From: Syngnathus acus
Taxonomy: Eukaryota; Chordata; Actinopteri; Syngnathiformes; Syngnathidae
Assembly: GCF_901709675.1 (NCBI RefSeq)
Contig: NC_051092.1
Coordinates: 4,284,491 to 4,348,490 of the forward strand
Reading direction: 5' to 3'
Length of the DNA: 64,000 nucleotides
Shown here piece after piece: positions 35,217 to 63,956 of this stretch. Position 1 is the first letter of the stretch. The number at the start of each line of letters is the position of its first letter. A program made the position numbers and the translations under genes. The notes below the pieces were generated by a model. It saw only the letters and a list, made by a program, of their open reading frames with translations, was not told the origin of the DNA and did no database searches.

Positions 35217-36539
35217 CAACCAGCTGTGATGTGAGACGTTCACTTGCCCTCGTAAAATGACATTACCATGGATCGTACTCGCTCTGTAACGTCCGCCGAA
35301 CAACAACACTTTCCCTGTAAACGAGTCACGTTCAATACGGATACAAGTAATGAAAGGTCACCTTGTATGCTCGATGTTTCTCGCGGTTCAAAAAAGCAAA
35401 CACGCGGAGGATTTGTGCGGAACTGAAAACTATCGAGTAACCTTGAACTCCGCATAACGGCCACGGTCGAGCTGCCAGTGATGCTCTTCAAAGTCCCGCG
35501 AACGGACTCCCGACTTAACGCATGTATGTTCTTTCTTTGTCACATTTTGTTGTTGTTAGAGCTAACACTGAATGTTTCCTCACAGTTTAATCTCCATATA
35601 ACCATATTTGGATTTACCTTTCATTTAAATGTGTTTTTTTTTACTAGCCGGACTTGTGCCACAGTTGAGGATACATTCATGATTAAATCTGCTTTTGGCG
35701 CCGTCTTCGCGTTTGAAGGTAAGCCATTTTACCGAATGAACATGTATATTTTTATAGTTTTATTGGGTTAGAGGTCACAATAAAGGTGTGTAAAAAGTTT
35801 TAAATGTATTTATTTCGGTCTCAGTTTTGATGTATCACAAAAAACCGTCCTTTGAACAAGGGTGTGTCGACATTTTGTATGTCTACTGTATCTCAACTCT
35901 GCATTCATATCAGCTCATTTATTTTCCAGCCTTGGTGGTCATTTAGATGTGAATTCAATGTGCCATTGTTAGACACTCAATCGACACGATGACAGCAGTC
36001 CATGTGGTCCTTGTCATGGGTCCCTCAATAGCTGTGGACAGACGTGACTTTTTTTCCATAACAGCTTTTCAAATTGCTACCATCAACACACACACACTTG
36101 CTGTTTATATATACCTGTATGTATCAAGTTCAACGTCTTTTCAGAGACAAGACACTGATCTCCTGTTTTGTCCTCATCCATAGACTTCTGTTTAAATGTT
36201 TCGTGTCATTTAGAATTGCCTTTAGTGGAGCTTACGGTGAGTCCACGCATATTTCCGACGCATTTAAAAAACCGAGAATCATTTGTAAGCCATTTATCTT
36301 TAAGGGTAATGTTGAAAGATACATTTTAAATATTTTGTTTATTTATAAGCATTGTGCTTTCCATCTGTTGTATTTTTCATGGCCAGTGGAAATAAAGCCG
36401 GGTCCCCCTCATAATGAAGGGCCGGGCTTCTTTCAGTCACGTTATCGCCACATCTCACCTCTCCAGGTATGGACGCACATGGTGGCGGCCTGCCAAGTGA
36501 GCGCACATCCGCAACCGGAAGTCCCCCGAGATCGTCCTC

Positions 36540-51307
<14,768 letters not shown>

Positions 51308-52369
51308 GTAAGTCACAATTGCTTTTTGTATATAAAAAAAAAAAAAAAAGTAGTTGGGGTAGTCTGAAAAGTTGCTAAAGTACAGAGCTGAAAAGAAATG
51401 GCATTGTTGATCCGCTATGACATCACTGGGTCTTGCAGACCTGGCTCGAGCCACTTGTGTTCTCCGAAATGTCATTGCGACAAAGTGACATTTTCATGGC
51501 TTCCTCCGTTCCTACGCTAACACGCTCACAAAGAATCCGCAAATAGTCTCCAGCGAAAGGTCCTTAGACAACAATTCAACTCTGTCGGCGAAAGAATAGT
51601 GCTACTGTTTGATTACTTTGAATGATTATTGCACAGCTAGCTAGCAGTGAGCGCTATGCTTTGAGAGATCATCAGGTGTGCCTTTAATTAAACCAAAAAT
51701 TGTAATTTACTCACTACAAATGGACCTTTGGTCCGAACTGTAGCTTCCCCACCCTCACAGATTTGACTTCTATTCACTCCTGGCTTTGCATTTTCACTCC
51801 ACTTTCTGTCCCCTCTTGGAAAGAAAAAAGCCGAGTGAAGTGTTTTTGTTCCAAGGCACCTCATGACCTTCTTCTGTTCTACACTTGCTGCTATTGTTCA
51901 TATCTCTCACAAGAACCGTCTGGGTACCTAAAAAAAAGACCACATTGATGCGTCTCGAGGGACATTGCGAGCATCAGATTGCTTGTTGTTTCTCTTTGCA
52001 GTCTTTTGACCTGCCCGTTCGTGGCATCGGTCCAGGACTCTTTCTCAACTCACCACTTGAATTCCACAAGGTACTGTACTGGCTCTCATGCTATTCTTCT
52101 TCTCCTTTTCTTTACCACCACTCTGCCTCTTCCTTCCTTCCTTCCTTCCTTCTCGCCACCTTCCACCCTTTGTCCCATCATCCACCTTAGTAGGACATCA
52201 TGGGAAGTTTTGACATTCCAAAAATGCTCACACGTTTTTTTTGTTTGGAATATTTGTGGCTCCAGTAGTATTTATCTTTGTAAAAGTATCACTAGAATTT
52301 CGTTTTTTAGTCGAAAAACTTGGAACGAGTTGTCTCATTGTAAATTTCAATTTGACTGACGCACAGTCA

Positions 52370-52383
52370 CCAGTAGATGGCAG
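52370..52383 (+). promoter_or_regulatory. candidate CTCF-type site
   Basis: CCAGTAGATGGCAG fits the CTCF core CCASYAGRKGGCR at every position. It lies in the large kcnq1 intron. Confidence 0.35.
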
Positions 52384-55300
52384 TGATGCATCGTTTGAGC
52401 TCTGATATCCGCCCAATTTGTGAGTCCATCGGGAGAAATCGTTGAACTTGATGATCAAAGAATTGAAAAAGGAGGGATGTAGCTTCCTGTTGTAACAAAA
52501 ATACATTTTTTTTTATTGACAGGCATCTTTTTAATTCCCATGGCATATATGTGTCCTTGGTCCCAAAAGGCCTCAAGCAAAGCATATTGAAAACGTGGCA
52601 TGTCCATTGTGACATGATTTGCGGTTGCGTGCGAGTGAGCCGGTCGGCCGGCCGGCCCTCAAGTGGGCGTTGGGAGACAGTGCGCGCTTGTGTGTTCGCG
52701 CAGTGCTCGCTAGCTCGCTCGTAAGTCAGCTTTAATGGCCCGGCTCAAACCGGAGCCGTGCGGGGCGCTCCCAAAACAGCTGCCCTGGTGTCCCGCCATC
52801 CGGGCAAGCGCTGTCATTTTGGACTCCGTATGGCGATCTCCACCCTGAACCGCCCGAGGGCGCGTCTACTACAAATCACGCACGCCAACTTTCCCCTCTG
52901 CAACTCCACCGAGAGTTCCGCTGTTTGTTTGGATTTGTTGCAGAAATGAGACTGTTACTTTGCGGCTATGTGGGAGGAGTGTTTTTTTTTCCTTTCCTCC
53001 TTTCATATGTGTGAGAAGCGTCAGCATAGTCATCAGCGGGCCTCTGAAGAGGAAGTGGTGCAGGCTAGCGTATGCGTGCAACCCTTCCCCAAAAAAAAAG
53101 AAAATTGGAGAAGGGAAGACAAAGCTTTCAAGACTCTCTCGCCACCACCCAGGAAGTTCTGCTGTGTTCTCAGCGTGTGGGTGTGAAGAGGATTACGCAG
53201 ATGGAGAGTAAAGATAGCCACTTTCAGTTTGGCCTTGTGACTTTTGTTATTTTTGTCTCTTTGAGGACGACTACTTACGACACTACTACTGTGAAGTCAT
53301 TTTGTATTTTGGAGCTGCCGAAATATGCAAACCCCTCAATTTCTCTTCCTTGACTGTTTGGAAAATATACATACATTTATATAAAGCCCATTTTCTTTCT
53401 TATTTTTATGGTTTTATAACCGTGCATTCATTCTATTCATTTAGATTTTTTAATATTATTATTTTTAGTATTATTATTATATATTATTATTTTATTTTAA
53501 TATTTTTAATTATTAATATATTTTTGTTTGTAATTTTAATCATTTTTCTCTTCTTTACTATCATGAATTCTTCTGCTTTACATCCATTCATGATGAATTC
53601 AACTGGCCTTTTCTGTTTTATTAAAAACCCATTTTCTTCTATCAATTAAGGCATAACTAAAAGTTTTTTTTGATAATTGTTTTAGTTGATTTATTTGAAC
53701 TCTTTAAATGAGCCCATGACATATATACTCCAACCGTACCGCGGCACCGAGTCGGCGTCTGTCGTCCTTCTTACCCCTCTCTTCTTTCTGTTCCATCCTC
53801 GGACCTGTAAAAGCCTACACAGCCCACCTGCAGGCAGCTCTTAATGAGTTCCCCCCTCTCTCCCGAGCTGACCGGAGATAAATAATGAAAAGGCGCGGCG
53901 GCAGCGCCACGGGAGCCACTGGAGGCAGACGCATGCATCACGGCCCCCGGGGGCCCCCTCTGCCGAGCAACTGGCGCCTTTTGTGCGCCCGTCGCTGTGA
54001 ACAAATTGACTTTTTGTCTGCGGCGGCCTCTGTATGCTCGTCTTGTACACTGTACCGCCATAGCCACGGCGCGGCAGGGGGGCGGTGCCGGCATACGGCG
54101 CACAATGTGTGCGGCGGCGGCGGCGGACTCCTTTCAAACCGTCTACAAGCGTCTGCGCTACTTTGTTTTGCTGTCCAGCGCATTAAATGGCATGTGGACT
54201 AAATCAAATGATTGGCATGTCAAATTAAACATCAATCCAGATTCCAGACTCGGGATAGATGCCGCCTTGTCCCTGTGAGGTGTCCAAGCCACCTCTCTGT
54301 GATCTGACATTAGTGCTGACACCTGGATAAATACACTCCATTTTCTGGCCTGCCCTCCCCGTGGATGAAAAGTGTAGTGTGCCGCAGCCGCAGCACCTGA
54401 GCGGCCTGTTTGTACAGCGCCGACGGCGAAGGCTTCCTCCGCACTGCTTTTGGCTGGCCTCCTGCACTCTCAGGATTTCACGCCATTTGATGTGGATTTG
54501 GAGGCTGGCTGGGGGTACACGGGGGAGGAGGAGGGTTTGTTCAGGTGTGGCGACCGGTGCCGCCGCCACCCCGACCTCTGATGTTGCGTCCGTCGGCAGC
54601 CAGGTGCCAGAGCTCCGTCAGAAAGCCCCCTCTGTTGTTCCGGCCCTGGAGATGAATGGAGGGCCTGTTGACAGAGCTCGTCTGTGGGGGGGGACTGCAT
54701 GGGCTCGGAAGACCACGCCCCCTCCCCTGGCAAATGTTGGCCTGTTAACCTGCTCTCGGAGCTTGAACTTTGAAGAATTGTGAGAGTCGCTGAAAAGTCA
54801 GTTTGCTACTTTGCACTATTGATGGAGACAGATGTGTTTTTTTTAGCTCAACTGGTTCCTCCTCGCTCGCGTGTCTGTCGCATTGCTGGCTGATGTAATT
54901 TTCCAGTGCTGTTAATAGGAGCCCATATAGAGCAGTTTATAGTGCGAGACCTCCTCAGATGGGTCACGGCAGTAAATGGGACTATTAACCCCCCCCCCCC
55001 CCCCTCTTCTCTGGTGCTGAAAGGCCACAGTCTTTATATGCGGCAAATGTACATGTGCTGTAAAAGTCTCGTTCTGAGCACGCCTGCCATTTTTAAAGCT
55101 CATTTTCTGGCCAGTATCAAAAGCGGAGGTCGCCAAGTCAAATGGGGGAGCTGCAGGGGTCCAAAGTTGCAAGAAAATAAATAAATAAATAGATGAATAC
55201 AAAATTTGGTGCGGTAACTAAATTTTAAACAGTGATTAAAAGGCGCTCTGTTTATTTTGTATTATACGAGCTCAGTCTGCACACCAAGCAAATCGGTACA

Positions 55301-56265
55301 TTATAAAAAGGACATATAATTACATTTTTTAAATAATTTGTTTTAGTCAATCAATATTTGCGAGCAACAAATGGAAGGCGTTGCGCAAACAGCCGTTGAA
55401 GTGAAATGAAATTCAGCTGCGCATTGGGACAGCATCTTTTTCCCCAATCTATAGTATTTTTTTTAGTATTTTAGTATTCAATAACATTTAATTTAAAAAT
55501 CTATTAAGTAACATCACCTATAAATGGATGAATGGTGAGCGTGGAAGACGCGGACTTCCTTTTATGACCAGCAGGATGCGCTGTTGCAACATCACTCTGT
55601 TACCTCTGAGCTCCTCACTTGACGCTTTTGTTTTTGTTCTAAAATCAAGATGCCATCATCCCTGCTCTCATTTCCACCCAGAGCGCGAAGGATATGTTAA
55701 GTGTAGTGTTTAGATTAAGTGGAAATGTCCTTGTAGAGTTTTTTTTTTTTTCTCTTTTATTCCTCCTCTTTCAATTTCCTCCCTGACTTTTGGTGTCCAA
55801 AGTCAGGCGTGTCTTGGCGATCTCACACCAAGCATTAGCGAGCGACGTGGCTCCGCTCATTGTCATATTTTCTAGCCCACTTTTCCATCCTGCTGTGCGG
55901 AGGAAGCAGAAAAGGAAAATAATCAAGGAAACCACACTTTTCCCTCTCTATCAAAGCTGTGTTTTTCTTTGCGCTCTGCGCCAAGCCTTCACGGCCTTTG
56001 CGGCGGACGGCGAACAAAAGTTGCGGTCGCTCCCAAGCACCTAGCTAACAGGAACTTCATGTTTTCTTTTCATCCACGGCGATCCGGCTTGGAACAAAGT
56101 GTGCATGGTTCAAAATGTACGCACACTTGATATACTGAATCTTTTTTTTTTTTTTTTTTTTTTCTCTGTGATTTGTATCATTTTGCCTCATTGTCTCCCA
56201 CCTTGGGTCAGGCCGCAGCACATATTCTAGCAGTCGTCATTTTCAGGAAGAGCGCCTCTGCGGCA

Positions 56266-56292
56266 GATGTGTGTGTGTGTGCGTGTGTGTGT
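56266..56292. repeat. imperfect (TG)n microsatellite
   Basis: TG units with single C interruptions; a similar block lies at 56376-56400. Confidence 0.75.
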
Positions 56293-58755
56293 TTAAGCCT
56301 CTGCTTACGGGAAGCATATCTGCAGTCGGGGATGAATGTGGATGGGTGATGCCTGCTTTGTTATTTTCCCTTCAGTGTGTGTGTGTGCGTGTGTGCGTGT
56401 ATTCCGTTGTTTAAAGTGGCAATACAGTAGAAGAGAATAGAGCTGAGCTGTGTTAAAAAGCAGCACACAATAATAATAATAATTTGATGGATTATAAAAC
56501 ACTACTCTGAGTTAAAAAAAAAAAAAAAATCAAGTGGCTATGTTGGGTTTTAATCGCTTCCGGGTAATTTTGGGTCACTGAGTCTTAAAATGGTTGAATT
56601 GGCTCTAGCGTTTGAGATATTAATATTTTGGACAAGTCATTGATTGATAATTTAAAATGTGTAATTTTCCTTGGGGGGGGCAAAAAATTAATTTGCTACT
56701 AAAAAAAAACATACTTAATTGAAATCTATATAATCCATCACCAATGTTCCGTCTAATGAAGTCCAAAATGCTGGAAGTGAGAATCACTACGCCCCCCACC
56801 CCCCCCCCTCCCACACACACACCTATGGCCACGCTCTCAGCCCCAAGCAGGGAAAAGCAATAGGAAGCCATGGCAATAAAAGCCTCTGACATTGATGTCA
56901 GCCTTTCCCAAACACTCAGGACTTGTTGGGGGGCCCCCACTAGTTGCTGTCGCCATGCTGTGGAAAAAGATTGTCCGTCTCGGTGTCATCTGCGAAAGAC
57001 GGTGGTGGCGGCGGCTGACGTTGAGGAATTTCCCGAGTTTAGCCGAGGCTTTTCGTAGCAAAACGTAGACTGTGCGCAAATTATACACACAACTGCGACG
57101 GGGGGAATTCTCAGGGAAATTAGCGCGGTCATTTTGTCACGAGAGTCTGGTGAGAAAACTAATAAAGCGGAAAAGAAAAGTTGTGCTTTTCTGCCATGGC
57201 GCTTAAAAAGTAACCTTCATTGTTTTGTCACTTGGAGCTTTAAAAGACCACCCAACCCAACCGATTTTTTATTTTAGCTGTTGAGAAACTCGTTAATCCC
57301 CTCTGTCATTCCATTTTGACGGGATTAGGTTCATGCACAAGGCCCCTTACTCATGCCGGCGGATTGCTTATGACAGGCCCTCATGCAGACACCTTGACCG
57401 CCACGAGCAACGACTTAAACCAGGCAAGAGAGCGCTGTGATCGGGGGGGGGGGGTTGACTAGCTAACTCTCCACACGCGAGCTAAGTCGAGGAAAGAGAA
57501 ACAGCCCGTTGCTAATTCTCCCTGATGTTCAAAAAAAGAAAAAAAAATCGTTTTTGTTTTCCTTCCGAGCAACACTTGGAAGCAATCTTGAGCTTCACGG
57601 GTGAATGATTGTTGACAATTGAAATAGCGGAAAGATAAACCGACGGTGCAATTTGCCAGTGGATTTGAGTCATTTTACATTCCGCTGCAGTAGGGGGCAA
57701 CGTTGCTCATTTCGGATTTGTGTTTCTACCTTTTCTGCATGAACGTTTGTCAAATGGCGGTGCAGTCTGACTTATTGCGTTTAATCCATCTAATTGTTTC
57801 GTTTCGTAGACTAGAACCCGGTCTGCCTCGGAACTAATTCCGTCTGGGTATTCTATTTAATTGGCCACACTGGGCTTTAAGCTCTTCTAAAGGCAGCCTG
57901 CGCCCTTTACCCCCTCCGAGCTCACCCTTTTAAGAATATAAACCCCTTATCTTCTCCATTGTCGTCCCGACGGGAGCGAGAAGGTGGCGGAGAGCGCTCG
58001 AGGAGAAGTGACGGGTCGCAAATAACGCTATCAAACGACACAGCGCAGCGTGAAGCCGATTGAAATTGATCCGAAGGGACTCAAGCCACGGTCACATGCG
58101 CGGAATTCAAAAGAACAAGACCGCTTAGACTCGGGGGAAAAAAAATCCAAATTGTTTGGTGGAAAACAATGCTAGGCTAGCGGGAGGGAGCGGGGAGGAG
58201 GAGGGGGGGGGTTGATTGGTCAGTTGGTTGCGTGGCTGAACGCTGATAATCCACAGTGGCAAATCCCATGCGTTTAGTCAAATTATTCCAGGCCCTTAAA
58301 GCTCCCATTGTGGCCGTCGGCGGGTGCGCTGCTGTCTGAGCTCCCCAATATCCCCCCCCCACCCCCGCGGGGACAACAATGCCGCCATTCAAGACCGCTC
58401 GCCGCTGCTTGACGACCAACTTCAGGTGCGAAGCGGCTTGCAGAGCCGCTGGCTTATATTAAATGACCTTAGAGTTAACCTCCAAGGGTATGGAGATAGA
58501 GAGGGAGGGAGGGGGGAGGGACAAGAGAGGAAACAGTAAGTATTTGTAAGAGAGATTAAATGAAAGAATGGCAGTGCCGCTTGTCGGATTGAAAAGGAAT
58601 GCGACAAATACTGATTGCAAAATTTGTATATATGCTAAAGTCACGGCGGGCCGGGTAGGTACCGGCAAGAGCCTAAGGTGGGCCTGGCAGCTTTGATGGG
58701 ATCTGTCAGTAGCACAGCTGCACTGAGCTAGCTGGGAGAGCCCCCCCCTCCACCC

Positions 58756-58777
58756 TCACACACACACACACACACAC
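58756..58777. repeat. (CA)n microsatellite
   Basis: About eleven CA units in the large kcnq1 intron. Confidence 0.85.
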
Positions 58778-58924
58778 TCAAAGCATTGATTAGCCGTACT
58801 TGCGCCGAGAAAGGTTAACTGCAGTTCTCCCTTGCGAAGAGTCTTGGAATGACACCTTAACTCGGCTCGAGCTGCTCCATTATGTGCATTTTTGAGTGAA
58901 CGGACGTCTTCATGTCGGGCCAGT

Positions 58925-58945
58925 TCTCTCTCTCTCTCTCTCTCT
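58925..58945. repeat. (CT)n microsatellite
   Basis: About ten CT units in the large kcnq1 intron. Confidence 0.85.
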
Positions 58946-60069
58946 GTGTCAGAGAAAAGAAAAATACTTAGCGGACGTTTGCTTTCAACTCTGCGTCCGT
59001 GTAAATGCGCCATTGGGAATTTTGCTGGGGCGCTTGCCATTGCCAAATGGAATCTGTTTTCTCGGCAGCTGCGCGACTGCGTTCAAAAGACGGCCGTGTG
59101 TTGCAACCTGCTCCAGTCAAGTCAACCTTGGCTCACCTCGCTAGCCGGAGTCGAGAGCTGCTAGCGAGGCCCAAGCCAACGACGCTTAGCTCAGCCCAGC
59201 CAAATTTCAGCAAGTCTCTATTATCCACGCTGCTTTTGCGATAGCTACGTAGCGGGCTTTTCGAGTAAGCTAGCCACTCATGGATCCAAATTAAATGAAT
59301 ATTTTGACGTCATGATTTTTTTTTTTGTTCCTAACGGTCACTTCCGTTGTTGGTTTGTTAGCATATCTCGCACAGACTGATTTTTTTACTGATTGCAAAC
59401 TCGGTTCCATCTTTCCTGTCTGTCGTCATGGCAACCGCTGTGTACACAAAGACTCCCGTCACCTGCTTTATTTTGCTTGGCCACTCCCCCCCCCTGGAGC
59501 CTCCGTACTAGGTGCTTGACATGTTCAATGTCAATATTAGTTGTGAGCAAAAACAAAGTGTCCTTTTTCAAGCAAAGGACTTTTTTAAAAAATGTTCCGC
59601 GGAGCAGCAAATTCATGTACAAGGAAATTTGGATGATTTGACTGCGCTTTAAAAGTCCGATGTGTCGCTCAGCACATATGTCAACATCTCGCCTTCTTGT
59701 TTGTCCAGCTCGAGCGTACGCCCGAGGTATTTTCCTCCTCGGCCGCGCTCCGCTTCACACTTAGGCAATCGGAGCGTTTTCGCACCCGAATGCCTGCCAG
59801 CGCCACGCTCAGGTCCGGCCTCTGCCGACGTATTTTGACTTTCCCAGGCGTCCCGCAATTCTAAGTTGTCAACAAGCGGCCACCGGCCATCGAATGATTC
59901 AGCCGGAGTGCGTTAAAGCGCTGTGAAAGCAATGAGGTATGGATTGAAGGGCAGATGACTGTGCTGGAAAATGCCACTGCGTACGTTAGCATGCCCCTAC
60001 TCGCTAGCGATGCTTTTCAAACTGGCAAAACCGGGTCAAACCAGTTGGTCAATTGCGATTAGTATTGTA

Positions 60070-60165
60070 ATTGATTAGGTGTGTGAATGGTTTGTCGCCG
60101 CACCTTGTCTAAAGTCTGCTTCGGTTCCAACTCATTGACGATAAGCGGTGTAGAAAATGGATGCT
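60070..60165 (+). repeat. degenerate teleost retroposon 3' tail
   Basis: GTGTGTGAATGGTTTGTCGC is followed by a diverged middle and the typical end GATAAGCGGTGTAGAAAATG plus GATG. It belongs to the same tail family as the block at 12310-12500. Confidence 0.65.
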
Positions 60166-61615
60166 AACGTTGACTTAGCCTAATTTTGTGTCCTAGCTTC
60201 AGGCGCTTCAATATGCCGCTCGTTTTTGTTGTTGTCACAAATTCGACTTCTTGCTAAAAAGTAAAAACCGGAAACCCTCATTGCCGTTCGTTGACGTCGA
60301 GTGGCGACGTGTCTCGCTCTGACCAACATCCATTCGTTTTCGCTCTTTCCCGCGGGTGCTATTTGGAAGCGGAGCGCCAAAAAGCAATTCACATAAAAGT
60401 GTCCCGAACTATGACAGATGTCTCGGTTCAGATTGCAACTCAGTCGGGTCCAAGCGTTTACACGGAGCGGTTTTGCCCTAAATAGTCGGTTGCAAAGTGC
60501 AACTTCACACATCACAGTGCTTCATTCATCTTTGTCCGTTCAAGCGACCCTGATTCATCACATGAATCATATTTAGCGCGAGCGTGCTCAAACCGTCGCC
60601 GAGGTTCACTGAGGTCACTTTGGCACGTCGGGATTGGAAAACAAACTCTCTTCCCCCCGTCGTTGGTACTAATGTCGTGATTGGGTTAGTTTGACTCTGC
60701 CCGCCGCTTGACCCGTGTATGCAAAGCCGCCATCTCCAACACATCTGTGCTTCGTTAAACCAAGGCTGTGTTTTGGACCTATTATAGTCGAGGAGACAAC
60801 ACGGCCTGACTGCTACTCTGACCACTCACCCTTGTCTGACTTGTGCATGTGGTCGGTCGCTATGGCGACCCGCTGAAAAGGACTGCTTCCTGAGACTATG
60901 TTGTGTTTGAGGCTTGGCAAGGCCTCGCTAACCTAGATATTATTTTTAGTCCATCGGCGGAGTCGCGGCGTGTGTCGACCGGAGTGCCCTTTTTGAAAAA
61001 TTTTCAAACACGCTGCCATCGGGTCGTTTTGGATTTATGCGCGTCGGAGGGCCGGGACATCTGTCGGCAGAGTCATTGAAGTCGTCGGCAGACGTGACGG
61101 CATGTAGAAAGTTCTTCTGTTTGCCGGCTCGTCGACGGCGGCGGGGTTGTCCCTCGTCCATCTGTGGCCTTTTATTGCCTTTCTGGCTCTCCATCTAATA
61201 AAGGTTTGACAGGCTGAGCGTGAAGGTCACGGTTATTAAATGCATTAGATTGTAAAGTCGACAGCCGCAGCTGTGCCAGGCAAAAAGTGATGAGTCGTTG
61301 TGTGTCCAAGGGGGAGGCGGCGGGGGCAAACAATGTTTTTTTTTTCTTCCCCCCTTTCTTTCCTTTTAGCCACCTGGTTTGCTGAGGGGACCTTGCAGTC
61401 TTTTGATAAATGCGCAAAAAAAGGCGACGGAGTAGCTCATGACGCAAATTCAAGTTTGCGCTTGGGATAAATCTGAAGATGGACGCTACACCTGCTGCTT
61501 CTCCGACTCGATTTGAGCTTCCGTGTCCAAGGCTGCAAAAAGGACACAAATGCGGGGGTCAATCCCTTTTTGATTAATGGGAACCAAATCTGCCACTTGT
61601 ATTGGCTCCATGGAA

Positions 61616-61675
61616 TTAACTCATTCAGTGCCAGTGACGGTTATAGACGTCAAAGATATTAACTGAGTTAACCAC
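61616..61675. repeat. short palindromic dispersed repeat, copy 2
   Basis: TTAACTCATTCAGTGCCAGT, then GACGGTTATAGACGTC and AAAGATATTAACTGAGTTAA. It is the reverse complement of the repeat at 3432-3502 with few changes. Confidence 0.7.
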
Positions 61676-63835
61676 TTATACGTCCCTCCATTGTTACTAT
61701 TCAGGACATTTTTTTTTCTGTTGAATATGCCGTAACCGGTAGAACAGATAGCCAAATTTTGGCTGAACTTTTAGATGAGTTGTGTTTTGACTAAATGGCG
61801 TGAGAAAGAGCCGAGTCGTCACAGCGGTGCATTCTGTAGTCCGTCGCCCTTTTTTTTCCCCCCTCCGCTTCTGAAAAACAAATCATCACCCAAAGTGCTC
61901 TCAAATGAAGTCCTCTCCCACCTCATTTGCATTGATATGAAATTTGGACAAACATCTGATGAAGGAGGGGGAGCAGCACCCGGGTGATTAAAGGGTCACT
62001 AGCCAATCATAAAAGAGAATCCCTCCACGCCGTCCGTCTCGGACAAGAAAAGAAACACGGCCAATACGAACGCTCGGCCGAGCCAGCGAGCGCTCATTGT
62101 GTCTGCTATCTGTCGCCGCACAATGAACCGTCTCATGCTTGGGGATGAGTGTCACAAGTTCAGCCTTTATCGCCGCGACCCGCGTTTGACCTCACGCAAC
62201 GTCGCTGAAGAGGCCGTGTCAGCGCTGCGGAGAGACGCATACAAGCCCCCGGCCAGCTTTTTCTTTTAGGATCATCGCTCAAGAGGAGACAGGAGACACA
62301 CACACACACATGCGCATGGACGTCTACTTGGATGCACGCCACAGAGCGCTATTTGTGGGTACTAGCAAAACACACGTCAGGCCCCCCCCCCCTTCCCCCA
62401 TCACGTCCTGTGACGGACAGATAGAGAGGTTAAGTCAACAGCAGCGGCAGAGTGAAGTGCAGCTGGAGAGCAGGTTGGACTGGATATCAACGGAGGAGCT
62501 CTTTGACATTGGAGGAGACAAACATCTGCACAATCTCACAATGGATACCATTGTGCTTTGGACACTGTGCTTTAGGTCCGGGTGGGCGGACAGGAAAGAT
62601 ATCAACACCAAATGAAAACCAGTTCCAGTTTTGGTGCCTGATTCAGGTTACGCTTCCTGCTTCAAGCACCGAATGAAATGTCCTGCGCTGTAAAAGCTCA
62701 GATTTGGAACGTGGATGGTGAAGACATTTTTGGAATTCAATCCTGCCTTGGATCATCAGTTCTTCTTTTCTTTAGTCAGTCCAAGTCTTTGTGATGATAT
62801 TACTCCGATGCCTCAAATCTGGTTTCTTGAAGTTGTTTACTTTGATATCGTGTCTTCATTTTGACTTCATTGGCATTCCTTGTTGACTCAGCGTACATAC
62901 ACTCGCTCCATCACACTCTCGCTCTTGTCTCCTTGTGTCAAGTCCAGAAAGAAAAACCAACACGCTGTCCAAACTCTGCCAGTCGACTTACCTCCTCTCG
63001 TTTCAGTGTCGCTAGGCAGCCCCTCCTCCCCCTCCCTCTCGGCACATCCTTTCTCTTCCTCCTTTTGGCGTGCCTGAAAGGGGTCAATGCCTCTGCACGA
63101 TGGGCTAAAAGTCTTCCGAGCCAGACACTGGAGGAGTCCACTACTAATTGCTCTTAGCAGATCCCAAAGCATTGTCCCCCCCATGGCTGGCTTTTCAATT
63201 TGAATTTGAATGGTGCTGGCTGGCTGGTGCTGAGAGTGTAAGGTACACAAATGACTGTCACTGGGAATGGATAGCGGGGGAACTTTGGCTTTTTGGCTCC
63301 GCGTAGGTCGAGGGAGCGTTTGCAGAAGCAGGCCTGGCTCAAGTCGTATCGGACTGAATAGGAGACGTTTTGTGTCAAAGTGATTTATTTCTTTTTTGGC
63401 CTTGAGGGACTTTCTCCACATTTTTGAAAAAAACGGACCACAAGAGATAATATTTAGAGAGAGATGCATGAGAAAAATAATCAACCTTGGAGGCACTCAA
63501 TGTTTTTCTTTCTCTTCCTCAATGGACACTCCGAGTGACGCTCGAGTCAATAGTTACCCTGCGGACGACAAACTAGCCAAGTCTGTGACAGACAGACAGC
63601 TGAACAAATTGCCAGACCTCCCCCTTTCTGCAACTCTCTTGTTCCTTCTCTATAGAGGCCAGGTTCCTGGTCCATGTCCCCCCCCGTCACCCCTCCCGCC
63701 TCGGTAGTGGTTAATTGAGCCCCCAGCAGGCCTCGCCCCTTCACCGCATTCAATTGTCAGAGCCTGTAGGTCTGAGTGATGCCTGGGACTCTTCACCTCC
63801 ATCTCTTTATTGCTCTCTTCATCTTGTTGAGCAAA

Positions 63836-63956
63836 TTTTATTTATTTTATTTATTATTTATTTATTCTGATTTATTTTATCATTTTATTTTCGATTTTTA
63901 TTTATTTAGATGTATTATTTTAATTATTATTATTATAGATCTATTTATTTATTGAA
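63836..63956. repeat. TTTA/ATTT-rich low-complexity block
   Basis: Runs of TTTATTTA and TTATTATTAT near the right edge of the window, within the kcnq1 intron. Confidence 0.8.

Noticed and set aside
53155-53215. String GVKRITQM considered as the next kcnq1 helix-B exon
   Set aside because: No acceptor in the right phase, and the sequence does not continue into the conserved FVAKKKFQQ-type block.
53930-54200. GGC-rich patch with overlapping open frames on both strands, resembling a CpG promoter
   Set aside because: No donor, no downstream exon and no recognisable protein; composition alone explains the open frames.
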